From NCBI GenBank assembly GCA_038380435.1, contig JAWZYU010000008.1, forward strand, positions 75,530,020-75,594,019: a DNA stretch of 64,000 nt, written 5' to 3'. Below the pieces are notes generated by a model that worked only from the letters and a program-made list of their open reading frames with translations, did not search any database and was not told where the DNA came from. This stretch comes from Ryuthela nishihirai (Eukaryota; Arthropoda; Arachnida; Araneae; Heptathelidae). Both the position numbers and the translations under genes were made by a program. Positions 10,673 through 21,501 of this stretch are shown one piece after another (the stretch's first letter is position 1; every line of letters begins with the position of its first letter).

Positions 10673-11932
10673 GGTCTTGGAAGAATTGGCGGACGTCTTT
10701 CGATTTATTTTAACCGTCGCCAGCGACGGTTTAGGAAAATTAGGGCGGTCGGTGTCCATGTCCTCGGAGTCGGCCGAGCAACATGGATCCGAGACCGCCG
10801 ACCGAGGAGGTAAAATTTTCTTTTTGGGCCCCGGCGGGGGCCCCTTGGGTTTCGTAGGTCTTGCTGTCTGTGGGCGGGGAGGAGGGGGCCTTCCAGAGGT
10901 GGAAGGCACAGACACAGGAATAGAAACCGGTGTCGATGTCGAGGTTGACACCAACGTCGGCTTCGCCTGCGTCAAGAGGTACTTGGCAGCAGGCGAGAAA
11001 GATTCAGCTGGTGGAACGCTGATGTCGGTCTGCACCGCCACGGAAGCCATCTTGACGATGGGCTTTCCGGCAACCGCACCGGCATAGGAGACCTTGCCAG
11101 GTGGGGCAGGCGGTGCAGCGAGCTTTCTCGCCTCTGGATAGCTGATGTTATGAAGGGTCTTGAGGCGCTGTACCTCTTTCTCCTCCAGCCACTTCGGACA
11201 ATCGCGGGAGTACGCCGGATGTTCACCACGGCAGTTTACACAGCATGCCTTTTCTGCTGTGCAGTCAGGTTCGAGATGATCCTGACTGCCACAACGAGCA
11301 CAGGTGGGCTTGCCCCGGCATGCGGTGCGGGCATGGCCAAACCTCTGGCATTGAAAGCAACGCAGAGGGTTGGGTATAAATGGCCGCACCTCGCAGTGTA
11401 AGTATCCTGCCTTGATGGAAGTAGGCAGGCGTGGTGTGTTGAAAGTTAGGATTAGTACCCTGGTGGGCTCTAACTTTCCATTACGGCGTGATGAAACCCG
11501 GTGGACTGCGATCACCCCCTGGGCAGAAAGCTCCGAGAGGATTTCCTCCTCAGAAACCTTGAGGAGGCCCCACTCGGAGATCACGCCCCGGGAGGAATTG
11601 AGCGTTTTGTGTGGAGTGACTTCGACTGCCACTCCACCAATCGCTGTAACCTTTAATAAAAGCTCCGAGTGCTTGGAGCACGCAGTCTCCACCTGCAAGT
11701 CACCAGATCTTAGGCGCTTGACAGATTTCGGCTCTCCCGCAAGACCTTGAATACCCTTATGTATAAAAAACGGGGACATGTCTCCAAGCACCTGATCACC
11801 CGTAGAGTGGATGATCAGGAACTTCGGAGACGGAGACACACATGAAGACGAAGGCAAAGACAGAGAAGTTGGGGGTTCATGACGCGCCCTCTTCGCGGCA
11901 TTGTTCGTATTTTTATGAGTTGGAGAACTCAT
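10670..11932 (-). CDS. I-like LINE ORF1, gag-like RNA-binding protein, intact
   Basis: A 420-residue protein starting at 11932 (MSSPTHKNTNNAAKRAR). The open frame continues upstream to 12118, but that extension lies in the 5' UTR and is not conserved in frame start with the other copy, so the inner ATG is preferred. It has a basic, serine/proline-rich N terminus, a central fold of about 170 residues, and three CCHC zinc knuckles in a row (CFQCQRFGHARTAC, CARCGSQDHLEPDC, CCVNCRGEHPAYSRDC). A proline-rich basic tail follows (RPPPPRPQ, KGPPPGPKKK). Such proteins coat the element RNA in the cytoplasm and accompany it to the nucleus. The stop is followed by one base and then the ORF2 ATG (TGAgATG), which suits reinitiation or coupled translation. 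The frame is complete here but shifted in copy 2. Confidence 0.9.
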   Translation of the reverse strand: MSSPTHKNTNNAAKRARHEPPTSLSLPSSSCVSPSPKFLIIHSTGDQVLGDMSPFFIHKGIQGLAGEPKSVKRLRSGDLQVETACSKHSELLLKVTAIGGVAVEVTPHKTLNSSRGVISEWGLLKVSEEEILSELSAQGVIAVHRVSSRRNGKLEPTRVLILTFNTPRLPTSIKAGYLHCEVRPFIPNPLRCFQCQRFGHARTACRGKPTCARCGSQDHLEPDCTAEKACCVNCRGEHPAYSRDCPKWLEEKEVQRLKTLHNISYPEARKLAAPPAPPGKVSYAGAVAGKPIVKMASVAVQTDISVPPAESFSPAAKYLLTQAKPTLVSTSTSTPVSIPVSVPSTSGRPPPPRPQTARPTKPKGPPPGPKKKILPPRSAVSDPCCSADSEDMDTDRPNFPKPSLATVKINRKTSANSSKT

Positions 11933-12606
11933 GGTTGTTTTTAAAAAATTCAGTGCCCGTTGTCCCCACCCACCATGGAGTCCAACAAGGGGACGCCCAG
12001 TTGGGCGCCAGGGCTGCCCGGGCACCATACCCACACAGCCAGTGAGCCAAGCCCTCACTACAAAACAAAAAGGAAAAGTAAAAGAGAAATGGTGGGAAAC
12101 TCGTCGGAGTTCCCACAAAAGAAAAGAAGCAACAAAGCAATAAAGTGTGAGGCAAGAGCTGGCCTCACAAAAGAAAGAAAACTACAAAATTAGTAAATGT
12201 GTGGGGAAACTCGCAAACCGTTGTCCGGACGGTGGACAAGGTTACTCACTGAACAGCATAGTTGACCCTAGCAGGACCAGCCCACCAGCCGATTGAACCT
12301 GAGGGGGCCACCCCAGGACCTCCCGTTTACCTGAAGCAGAGGCCAAAGCAGTGTATAGCAGCGGCCCCGGAAGTCGCTGCCCAGCCCCGCGACAGACAGG
12401 CTCCCCAATGGCAAAACGGCCAAAGGGGACCCCACCAGTCATGAGCTGGGGAGAGAAGACGGGGACCCCCGAGCAACTGCCAGGATCCTCCTTTCCAGGG
12501 ACACGGGTCTCCGCGCACGGCAAACACGCGGGCGAGCGTTTAGGACCCTGCGAAGGTAACCGAGCCAGCGGGAACCTTCACAGGGTGGTCCCCCTCACCA
12601 CGTACA
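11933..12606 (-). other. 5' UTR of I-like LINE copy 1
   Basis: A 674-bp GC-rich leader. Its first ~70 bases hold a strong stem: ccctgtgaaggt pairs with accttcgcaggg (12 bp, one G-U) around a 15-16 base loop, at about 12587-12548. Just before it, gtggt and accac form a short 5-bp hairpin at the very end. Such elements carry internal promoters; no defined promoter motif is claimed here. Confidence 0.6.
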
Positions 12607-12739
12607 CTATTCAGTGCAGCTGAATATTCTTGGTTGATTGAGATCGAAACCTAGTTTTCTTCTTCAGATAATCTAAATTCATTGACTTTATTCTTTGAAC
12701 TATCAACAGCAAATAAAATGCTCATAATTTCTTCCTCCT

Positions 12740-13960
12740 TCAAAACTTTCAATTTATGAAAAGCCATCTCAAACAACAAAATAAAATATAATGAAGTTCC
12801 AATCCCCAAAATACTCCGAAAAACAAATGCATATGTTTTATTCTTATGGTAGGCCTTAGTTGACCGTTCCTTTTCATTTTGTACAAACATCTGAGTCATA
12901 CCAAAAAAAGTTAGAACCAGAAGGTCCAGATCCAGTGTTACCACACTGTTTAGAAAATTTGCCAATAACCTAACCACAGCTACTGTAAAGCTGACAGAGC
13001 TAATGGCAGATCTAAAGAAAAGGGTGGCAGATATCCAACTTCACTCTGGGTAACAAAATAGTTATTGTGGATCCTGAGTGGGTCAACAATAAGTGTCGAC
13101 CATTAGCACCACTCAGTTTCCACCCACAGGGCAGCATGAAACTACATCCTGTTCACCTCTTAAATAATCAAACCCACCCAAGATGATAAAGGTGACTTGA
13201 AGTGGGTTGTTCTCTTGGTATCATGTGAGTCATGTGTACTGAGGGCAATGTTAGTTCCACTGGTCAGCAATGGCTCCCAGAAATGTCACCTACAGTTTGA
13301 AAAGGGAGAGTCACAGATGGCATTTCTCTGCTTGCTAATGATGTCAAGCACAATGCCCTATAATGTCACAACCTGCACCACCCTTCCTTTGTTTAAGATA
13401 ATGGTAACTTCCCTTCCACCATTGTTTTTGATGCACAGGTAGCTATAGAAATTGAAGAATAATACAATGGTTATCTAACATGTGTGCAATACAACAGAAG
13501 GAATGGCAATTTGCAAAACTGTAGATGATGTATTAGCTATGGTGGAACATCATAGTGAACTGAAACATGAAGTGCATGAAGAATGTCTTCAGTTGACTGT
13601 GCATCAGTTACAATGGCCATTTCTAATTCTTGCATCTTCAACAATGTATCCGAGAGGAATGATAGAGGCAAATATAATGGTTCAATTTCTTCCACTGATA
13701 ACAAAATCAGATGCGAGATTGATAATCAGGGATAGATTTGAGATAAATATGTGTAAAAAAAAACTTTCAATTTAAGTTTTATTCATAACAAAGAATTTTT
13801 TTTTTGGAACCAATCTCAATTTTTTCCATAAGTTGTTGGTTTTGATTTATATGGTGATATCCTGGAACCTATCTACCATGTGAATTGATGGATGGGTGTA
13901 ATCTTCTTTTATTAAATTGCTTTTGTGTTCAAAAGAAAAAGAATTTTAAAAAAGGATAAG
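12740..13960 (+). pseudogene. Unrecognised ORF remnant of element U (rightward)
   Basis: Plus-strand segments share residues with the inverted second copy (17150-16300, minus). They are a heptad-like stretch NNLTTATVKLTELMADLKKR near 12960-13020, and the segment from 13482 with CKTVDDVLAMVEHHSELKHE, matched by CKIVDEVLAVMEHHSELKHE in the other copy. Several frameshifts separate the pieces. The conserved residues show this was once coding, probably with a coiled coil. No known family is recognised. It points away from the leftward ORF remnant of the same element, so U has two divergent genes. Confidence 0.45.
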
Positions 13961-14040
13961 TTATTTTTTGGTCAAAAGGATTAGTAAAGTTGCAAAATCC
14001 CTCTTCCACCTTAAATTTTTTTTTTCTGGATCTGCCCCTG

Positions 14041-14458
14041 ACTGGGCAAGGAACTCCCTGTGTGAGTGACTGTAGCAGGATCAATTTATTGATCCTGACA
14101 TTGTGACAGATGCTGCATGCTAGCCAACTGATGATATCCTGATGCAAATGTCATTCAGCACTTAGACAAAATGCATAAGAAAGGCCATCTCACTCTAAAA
14201 TTTCCAGTAGATAGTGGCCATGCATGCATAAGACATACAGCAAGAACTGTGGATGATGTGCTGTGCAGGAATCGAGTACTGTTACACTGCTCTACCAAAA
14301 TGTGGAAGTGCTCCATTGTACTGGAACCATAGGAATAGGTGTATGACAATGGTGAGCAGTTCCTGAAGTATATCACACAAGAAGATGGCATCTACCTCAA
14401 TATCTCACGCATTGGATGCACAATATGCTATTATACTGTGCAGTACATTATCCACCCT
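14041..14458. other. Spacer between inverted U copies, nothing recognised
   Basis: No gene, repeat or terminal repeat is recognised. Short open stretches on both strands look like chance. Confidence 0.4.
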
Positions 14459-14614
14459 GGTCTTATATGCACTGGTTTTCAAAATTAAAGAATAATGTTA
14501 TATCGAGTACCTCAATATGTTGTTTCATCTGTGCTACAGGAAAAGTCAGGAAAGAACATATTGTACTCAATGTAGTATTATTGTTTAATTTTGAACACCA
14601 ATGCATGTAAGACC
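14459..14614. repeat. Imperfect palindrome, ~62-bp arms
   Basis: The left arm starting ggtcttatatgcactggt and the right arm ending accaatgcatgtaagacc are inverted copies with a few mismatches around a ~30-base loop. It abuts the end of U copy 2 at 14614. It could be a small foldback MITE or a hairpin-forming remnant. Confidence 0.7.
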
Positions 14615-14652
14615 AGAGGTGGATCCAGAAAATACAATGAAGAGCCAAAACA

Positions 14653-15660
14653 TTATGACCACATGCTTAACATGATGTTGGTCCTCCACATGCCACCAAA
14701 ACAATGAGGCATGGGTACTACAAGATTTCTAAAGGTGTCTTGTGGTATCTGGTACCAACACATTACCAGCAGATCCTTTAACTCTTGTAAGTTATGTGGT
14801 TGAGCTGCTGTGGATCGAATATGCTGTTCCAACACAAACCACAGATGCTCGATTGGATTAATGTCTAGGGAATTTGGAGGTCAGAGCAATACCTGGAAGT
14901 TTCTTCATGTTTCTTGAACAATCTGGGCAGTGTGGCATGGTGCATTATCCTGCTGAAAGAAGGCATTATTAGAGGGATATACCGTTGCCATGAAAGGATG
15001 TACCTGGTTTGCAATGATGTTTAGGTAGGTGGTAGACATCATAGTTTCCTGCACATGAATGACTGGACCCAGGGTTTTGCAGCAGAACATTGCCCAAAGC
15101 ATTACACTTCCTCCACCGGCTTGTTTTCATCCCATGGTGTATCCTGGTGCCAACACTTCCCCAGGTAAATGACGCACATGTATATGGCCATTCATATGGT
15201 ACAACAGGAAATGAGATGCATGAGACCAGATGACCTTCTTCCAATCATTCAAGGTCCAGTTTTGATGCTCGCATGCCCATTGTAGGCACTTTTGATAGTG
15301 AACTGAGGTTAGCATGGGCACTCGGAGCAGCCTGTGGTTACGCACTCCCATTTTCAGCAGGGTTCGATGTACTGTGTGTTGTGACACACTACACCCATCA
15401 TTAGCATTCAAATTACAGCGCGTTGCACCACAGTATCCCTTCTGTTGGCTCATACCATCTGGGATAGCCTTCACTCACCTCTGGCACCAATGAGCTGTGG
15501 TCGGCCCAACCTTGCCAGTGGTTCATGGTTTTTCCCTCCTTGGACCACTTTTTGAAGGTACTAACCACGGCGACCATGAGCACCCCACAAGCCTTGCTGT
15601 CTTGGAAATGCTCTGACCTAGTTGTATGGCCATTACAATTTGGCCTTTGTGAAACACAGG
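14653..15660 (-). pseudogene. Tc1-like (DD34E) transposase, broken
   Basis: Reading minus from 15660, the segments align well with the Tc1 family. They are the N-terminal helix-turn-helix (GQIVMAIQLGQSISKTARLV), then VSQHTVHRTLLKMGV, then LQWACEHQNWTLNDWKKVIW around the first catalytic aspartate (here changed to SHAS in place of SDES). Next come ALGNVLLQNPG / MLWAMFCCKTLGPVIHV, FQQDNAPCHTAQIVQE with the second aspartate, and the C-terminal HNLQELKDLLVMCWYQIPQ. The DxE spacing region before the final glutamate is damaged. Frames change at about 15480, 15130, 15000 and 14870. The N terminus is cut by the U fragment at 15657. It is an inactive relic. Confidence 0.88.
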
Positions 15661-15796
15661 GGTGAGGGGGAATGCTCCCCCTGGGGCCCAAAACCGGGGA
15701 GGAAATTGCTTTGCATTTATGATTCTGTTGAATATGTTATATATATGTTTGAGGGTGCACAAAACTTCAATCAGACAAGATAAAATATCTCATGAT
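15657..15796 (+). mobile_element. Element U end fragment inside Tc1
   Basis: caggggtgagggggaa followed by sequence matching 5750-5885 up to atctcatgat. It breaks the Tc1 N terminus. The following ~95 bases (15797-15890) do not match U as seen here. They include catactctgatgttagatat, which recurs at 18918. Confidence 0.7.
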
Positions 15797-18367
15797 AAAG
15801 TCTCAAGATTAAGTCCTCATACTCTGATGTTAGATATTTACTTAAGTCCACTGCCTTTCCCATCTGAAGAACAAGAATAATACTGATTAACAGAGCTCAG
15901 TATCAGGTGTTATTTATATTGTTTCATGACCTTCACACCCACCATCGTTTACCATAAAGATGCACTGGTCATAATGTTTTGGTTCTTTGGTATATATATA
16001 TATTTTTTTGGGGGGGGGGAATGTATAAGAGGCAACATTTCTTTTTGAATTAAGTGGTTTGTGGTGAAAACATGGATTTTGCAACTTTACTACACCTTTT
16101 GGCTGAAAAACAATCTATTCTTTACTTTCAGACGCAAAAGCAATTTAATAAAATAAGATTACACCCTCCATAAATAGGATCTTTACATTGTATATAGTTT
16201 TCAGGATATCACCATATAAATCGAAATTGTACAAACAGAGACCAACAACTTATGGAAAAACTGAAGATTGGTTCAAAAAAAAACACCCTTCTTATGAATA
16301 AAAATGTACACTGAAAGTCTTATTTATACATATTTACCTCAAATCTATCTCTTATTATCAATCTTGCATCTGATTTTGCTATCAACAGAAGAAATTGTTT
16401 TATTATATTTACCTATATCATTCCTATCAGATGCAATATTAAAGATACAAAATAGAAATAACATTGTAAGCGATGCACTGTCAACTGAAGACAAACATTC
16501 TTCATATACTTCATGTTTTAGTTCACTATGATGCTCCATCACAGCTAATACTTCATCTACAATTTTGCAAATTGTCATTCCATTGCACACACATAAGGAT
16601 TTACCATTATATTCTTCAATTTCTATGGCTGTGCATGCATAAAAAGCAATGGTAGAAGGGAAACCGCCATTCCCTTAAAAAAGGAATGGTGGTGCAGGCT
16701 GTGACATTAAGGGATATGGGCTTGGTATCATTAGCAAGCAAAGAAATACTGTCTAGGAACTCTCTTTTCAACTGTAGGAAAAGGTAGTTCTTGGAGCTGC
16801 TGCTGAAGAATGGAACTTACCATTGCCTTCGGTGCACATGCTCACATGATTCCAAAGGAATAACCTGCACCAAGTGGCCATTATTGGTTCGGGGGAGTGG
16901 GGGGGGGGATTTGGTCATATGAGGAATGAACAGGTTGTAGAGTTTCATGCTGGCCTGTGGCTGGAAGTTCGCTTATATTAGTGGTCAAACACTTATTGTC
17001 GAACCACCCAGGGCTTTACAATAGCTATTTTGCCACCCAGAATGAACTTGGATGTCTACCAACCCTTCTTTCAGATCTGTCATTAGCTCAGCCTGCTTTA
17101 CAGCAGCTGTGGTTAGCTTATTGACAAATTTGCTCTAAGGTGTGGTAGCACTGGCTCTGGGCCTTCTGGTTGAAACTTTTCTGGTATGATTCAGATGTTT
17201 GTGCTAAAGGAACAGATTAACCAAGGCCTATGACAAGAAGAGAAAACATGCATTTATTTTTTAATGTTTTGGGAATTGGAACTTCTGCCACTGTTAAATT
17301 CCCTGATATAATTTTGAAGCTGAGATAAATTTTTATATTTGTTTTATTTTATTTTGTTGTTTGGGATGGATTTCCCAAACAGAAAATTTAAAGGAGAAAG
17401 AAATTATGAACGCTTTATTTGCCATTGATAGCTCAGAGAATGCAGTCAATGAATCCAGATAGTCTGAATAAGTGAAAGAGGTTTCTATTGCAATAAACAA
17501 AGAATAAAAGCACTGAAAGGTGAGAAAGGAAGATTTTTTCAACCCTAAAGAGTGATGATAGAGGACATGATTTCAGTAACATTTCATGGTTCAACCAAAT
17601 CACAAATGAATCAATGACATGGTTTGTTCATGAAAATAAAGATGGATCAGTTCATAATCATTTGGCAGATTGGCCCTTGGGAATTTTAAAATTACTGCTA
17701 AGTGACAATATGTGTGAATTGATTATGAACAATATGAACTGATAGGCTGACCATCTAAAGCAGGACCACTCAATCTTCGGCTCATAAAACACACACACAA
17801 AATAATGAATCTGGCTCATTTCTTCCAATTATTGAATCAAACCTTATTTATTTTAAAAACTTATATTATTAGGTTATGCACCTAAAAATTTCAATCAAAT
17901 ATTTAGGTGCATAACTAAATGATTTTACTAATTCCTAATAATAATCACAAATGTGTATTTTTGTTTCTATCCAAATATTTTCTTGATTCCCTAAAAGTAG
18001 CTTTTTTTTTAAATTCCTTTGAAATGCCCATTTTTATCATTTTCAAGTTAAGAATTTTTCACTGCTGCTCTTTCAGAATATAGTTTTTTTTTAATGTCTC
18101 TTAAATAAGCTTGGGTTTGAAGGTCCTGATCTAAAGAAAAATAAGTAAATACGAATCAAAATTGTAATCCTATCAATAATATTAATGTAATATAGGAATT
18201 CTTTAATTATGACAATTTTAAAACTCCCTCGCTCAAAACAAATTGTTCTGATAATCCCAATTTGAGAAATCAAATGCATTATGCCTTTTCATCATTTTTT
18301 GGTGATCCTGAGATATTTTAACTTGTCTAATCAAAGTTTTGTGAACCCACAAGAGTATACATAATAC

Positions 18368-18743
18368 TTGGGTTGTTTTACCTCTGAGCGGCACTTTTTT
18401 GCACACCATGGGCTAAATGGCCAGGTCACATGGACCCCGAAGGCTCAGAGAAGGTTGGGGGAGGGGACCCACTGGAACAGCTGTTGGGAGACAGATGGTA
18501 GCCTCCCGTCAAGGCCATCCAGCGTGTTCTTTAACGTGCACAGGGTATGGCTCTCCCGCACACGGGGCCAGGGCTTCACGTCCCATCCGACGGACGGCGG
18601 CCTTTCCAAGCCCATCGGTGTCCCCTACTGACCGTGGGCAGGGTGGGGAATTTTGCGGAGATAAATCTCAACGCTGACCCAGCTGGGACTCGAACCTGGG
18701 AACTACAGATTACAAGCCTGGCGCACTGAGCCACCCCCACCCC
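18368..18743 (-). mobile_element. SINE with 13-bp target duplication
   Basis: Full-length copy. The head (tRNA-like, A box and B box) lies at the right end and the tail (ttgggttgtttta complement) at the left. gtatacataatac is duplicated at 18355-18367 and 18744-18756. Inserted in U copy 2. Confidence 0.9.
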
Positions 18744-18851
18744 GTATACATAATACATTCAATAGATTCTTAAATGTGAATAGAATATTCACCATTCTTT
18801 TTTGGGGCTATAGGGGGGGGGGGGGCAATCACCTCGATTGCCTACCCCCTG

Positions 18852-19252
18852 GATCCGATGCTGTGTAAGACATGTATACACAAAACAGCACAATGACTTC
18901 TGAAACATTCCCCCCCCCCATACTCTGATGTTAGATATTTAAGAAAATCATACTTTTTGTTGCAGTAATAAACACAGCAAACAATCATGAGCCAAAACAC
19001 AAGTAGTTACAGATTCCCACTTGGACCACAGTTCTATATAAGTTCAACAATATATTGTTTTAGTTTGGAATAAATATTTACAGTTCACAGTAATGTAAAA
19101 TATACAAAATATGCAGTTGTAGTTAGAAGAATAATACAAAATTTTCAAGCTCCACAACACAAATTAGTTTTATTGTCAAGAATAACAGATTGGAACAGAT
19201 TTTATCATACAAAACAATTCTTGATTTATTAATTAACATTATTAACATTACC
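18852..19252. other. AT-rich intergenic or intronic DNA, no gene seen
   Basis: No coding signal. Holds a C-rich run at 18910 and a short block (catactctgatgttagatat) shared with 15817. Confidence 0.4.
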
Positions 19253-19411
19253 AAAATTACAAAACCACTGTACTTAGATTGTTGTATGAAATTTTTTTCA
19301 TGTAAGCAAAAACGCGACAGTTTTATTAAGATGGAGTAATTAAAAGCTTACTAATGATCAGTTTATCACTTGCACTGAAAATAAGAATAAAAGGGCAAAA
19401 TTACAAGTTAT
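19253..19411. repeat. Direct repeat, first copy (159 bp)
   Basis: Nearly identical to 21502-21660, with equal length and only a few substitutions. No coding potential recognised. Confidence 0.85.
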
Positions 19412-19711
19412 TATAATGTAATATGCAAAATTTTGAGAATTAGTGATTTCTAACTTGACAAATCTTATCCATTCATCACAATTTAAACTTTTTTTTATAT
19501 AATACAAAAGAGAAATATGGGGAATTCTCATCTGTAAAAAATAGTTAAATCAAGGTATTCATGCAACTTATAAACATTTTAGTAGAATTATTTGCCATTA
19601 ATTGAATATAAATAATTCCATCTTCGGAGAAAAATATTTAAGCTAAACTATATTATAAAATAGCTGGAATATAACAGCCAAATGAAACTCTTCTCTCAGA
19701 ATATAAAGAGT

Positions 19712-20087
19712 TGGGTTGGGTTGTTTTACCTCTGAGTGGCACTTTTTTGCACATCATGGGCTAAGTGGCCAGGTCACATGGACCCCAAAGGCTCAGAGAA
19801 GGTTGGGGGGAGGGGACCCACTGGAACAGCTGTTGGGAGACAGATGGTAGCCTCTCGTCAAGGCCATCCAGCGTATTCTTTAACGTGCACAGGGTATGGC
19901 TGTCCCGCACATGGGGCCACGGCTTAACGTCCCATCCAATGGACAGCGGCCTTTCCAAGCCCACTGACCATGGGCACGGCGGGGAAATTTTGCGGAGATA
20001 AATCTCAACGCTGACCCAGCTGGGACTCGAACCTGGGAACTACAGATTACGAGCCTGGCGCACCACCGACTGAGCCACCCATGCCCC
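19712..20087 (-). mobile_element. SINE with 12-bp target duplication
   Basis: Complete copy with a small internal deletion after the middle block. aatataaagagt (19700-19711) and aatgtaaagagt (20088-20099) form the duplication, with one mismatch. Confidence 0.9.
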
Positions 20088-20225
20088 AATGTAAAGAGTA
20101 ATCAAAATTGAACACTTATCATGTGGTACATTCATCTGGAACATTTCAGTTACATTAAAATAAGTTTCAGTCATGATGTTCAGTTTTAGGGTGCTGCATA
20201 ATTCTTAATTTTACCATCTGTGCTG

Positions 20226-20310
20226 CAGTTTGATTTGGTTGTTTGTAGTTTTATGGAGATAGGGGCAACTAAGGCTATTCTGCCCCAAATAAATGTGCTA
20301 GCAGTATTTT
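20226..20310 (-). mobile_element. 3' end of a diverged I-like LINE
   Basis: gatttggttgtttgtagttt and gcaactaaggctattc resemble the 3' ends at 6697-6750 and 33310-33365. A stem ggggca/tgcccc (20262-20267, 20281-20286) replaces the ggcgcat/atgcgcc stem. A 5'-truncated relative. Confidence 0.5.
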
Positions 20311-21501
20311 AATGTTTATGATGCCACTAGCCTATGCAAGCACAGAATTGTGTAAGCTCCCATCCTGGTCCATGTCCTGTCCAACTACTGTCCACAGAAA
20401 GAGCACAACAAGTTCTCTGGCTGCCCAACCAATGACTGGGGGGACACAGAGACAGAAGCATTCAACCTATGAGAGTGTACAATCTCAGGGTAATTATGCA
20501 TAACAAACACATCACAATGGTCAGAAGAAAGTAGTTGAAAGCCTAGTGCTGTATTACAAATTTATTCTAATACCTTCTTTGTAGACTGACCTCCTTCAAT
20601 GTGCTGACATTTATCAGCTCAAGCATCACTACATATTTCTAATCAAACTTACTACTTTTGAGAAAATTATTCATCCATGCTGCCATCTAGGCACAGAGCA
20701 AAGAACCAACATATGAATTTGAAAGTTCGTTTTTTTTTTCAATTAACTTGGCAGTATAAACCCCCCTTTCCCCCATCTCAAAAATCCTATCATCTTATAT
20801 GAAATCTCAAACTTGTTTATCTGTTTTGAAATCCAAAACAGGTGTCTTTGTATCATTTTATTTTAGTCCCATATTATATATCTGACACTAAAAATAGATG
20901 AAAAAACAACAACAACTATAGAATCTTATTCCTATAGAATATTATTTTAACTTTTCACCCTCTGGTAGAATATTTTAGTAACTGAGAAACACTACCCAAA
21001 GTCTTATTCTTGGACCTTGAAAAAAATTTTTTTGATTGAGCACAGTGAAAAATTATTAGGCATCTAGGTGCATTTCTGATTTTTTGATTGGGTATGGGAA
21101 GGGTTAAATATTAAATATAAAGAAAAATGAAATACAACAATTAGCATTATGTTGTGAAATTTAGACAAATATCGATATACTGTTTTCATATGCACTAAAA
21201 AAATAAGTTTTCAAAAGATCACCAGAAGATTTATAGTAGGAAGTTATTAATCCAATCTGTTATTCTTAGTCTACACATACACATAAACTTATAATTGGTA
21301 CGGAAGAAAGAAAGAAAGAAAGATACCTTGAGCACCTTCACCACAGGGGAAGCACAAGAGGGAGATAAAACCAGATGAGCACAGCAACAAAGACAAACAA
21401 TTAACATGGATATTAAACATTTAAACAACTCACTTGCAAAATGCATATTTGTATGTTTACATTAATAAATATTTAATTAGAAATGGAAACAAACACATGC
21501 T
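20311..21501. other. AT-rich DNA, no gene seen
   Basis: No coding signal supported. A GAAA microsatellite lies at about 21303-21322. The block at 20678-20745 (catctaggcacagagcaaag) has a diverged match at 43085-43167. Confidence 0.4.

Larger units (their letters stand above)
6697..12606 (-). mobile_element. I-like non-LTR retrotransposon, copy 1, nearly full length
   Basis: A 5.9 kb element with 5' UTR, ORF1 (gag with zinc knuckles), ORF2 (endonuclease, RT, RNase H) and a short 3' UTR ending in a CCAAA-type tail. It is flanked by ctattcagtgc at 6686-6696 and 12607-12617, an 11-bp target duplication, so both ends are set by sequence. RNase H in ORF2 together with APE-type endonuclease and CCHC gag places it in the I group rather than the Jockey clade, which lacks RNase H. 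It is nearly identical to the copy at 33306-39183 except in the 3' module. Confidence 0.92.
5750..14040. mobile_element. Element U copy 1 (unclassified, ~2.4 kb), split by an I-like LINE
   Basis: Two blocks, 5750-6696 and 12607-14040, together match the reverse complement of 18851-16000. Diagnostic matches are gggtgcacaaaacttcaatc near 5840 with its complement near 18335, 6540-6660 with 17540-17660, and 13005-13060 with the complement of 17030-17090. The left end starts caggggtgagg and the right end finishes tctggatctgcccctg, so the termini share a short CAGGGG inverted repeat. The I-like LINE between the blocks is flanked by an 11-bp duplication of U sequence (6686-6696 and 12607-12617). The superfamily is not recognised. 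Confidence 0.75.
14635..15990 (-). mobile_element. Tc1-like transposon inside U copy 2
   Basis: Terminal inverted repeats share agccaaaacattatgacc (left, 14645-14662) with the complement of tggtcataatgttttggtt (right, 15966-15984). They are flanked by TA on both sides (14633-14634 and 15991-15992). The element is about 1.36 kb, including a U-derived insertion at 15657-15796. Confidence 0.85.
14614..18851. mobile_element. Element U copy 2, inverted, with nested Tc1 and SINE
   Basis: This copy runs opposite to copy 1. It starts cagaggtggatccag at 14614, is interrupted by Tc1 (14635-15990), resumes at about 16000 and runs to 18851 (complement of caggggg), with a SINE at 18368-18743. The two copies diverge by many substitutions and indels, so they are old. 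Conserved coding remnants lie at 17150-16300 (minus) and 17390-17770 (plus). Confidence 0.75.

Noticed and set aside
12242..12523. ORFs in the GC-rich leader of the I-like LINE
   Set aside because: They lie in the 5' UTR, and both strands are open because of high GC. No conserved start relative to the second copy beyond overall identity.
12651..12977. A 108-residue minus-strand ORF as a host membrane protein
   Set aside because: It crosses element U; part of it matches the U coding remnant and the rest is the antisense of the other U remnant.
18368..18631. A recurring ~87-residue ORF (starting MGCFTSERHFFAHHGLNGQV) in many places
   Set aside because: It is the antisense reading of the SINE. 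It appears wherever a young SINE copy lies, and its conservation reflects recent SINE copying, not protein selection.
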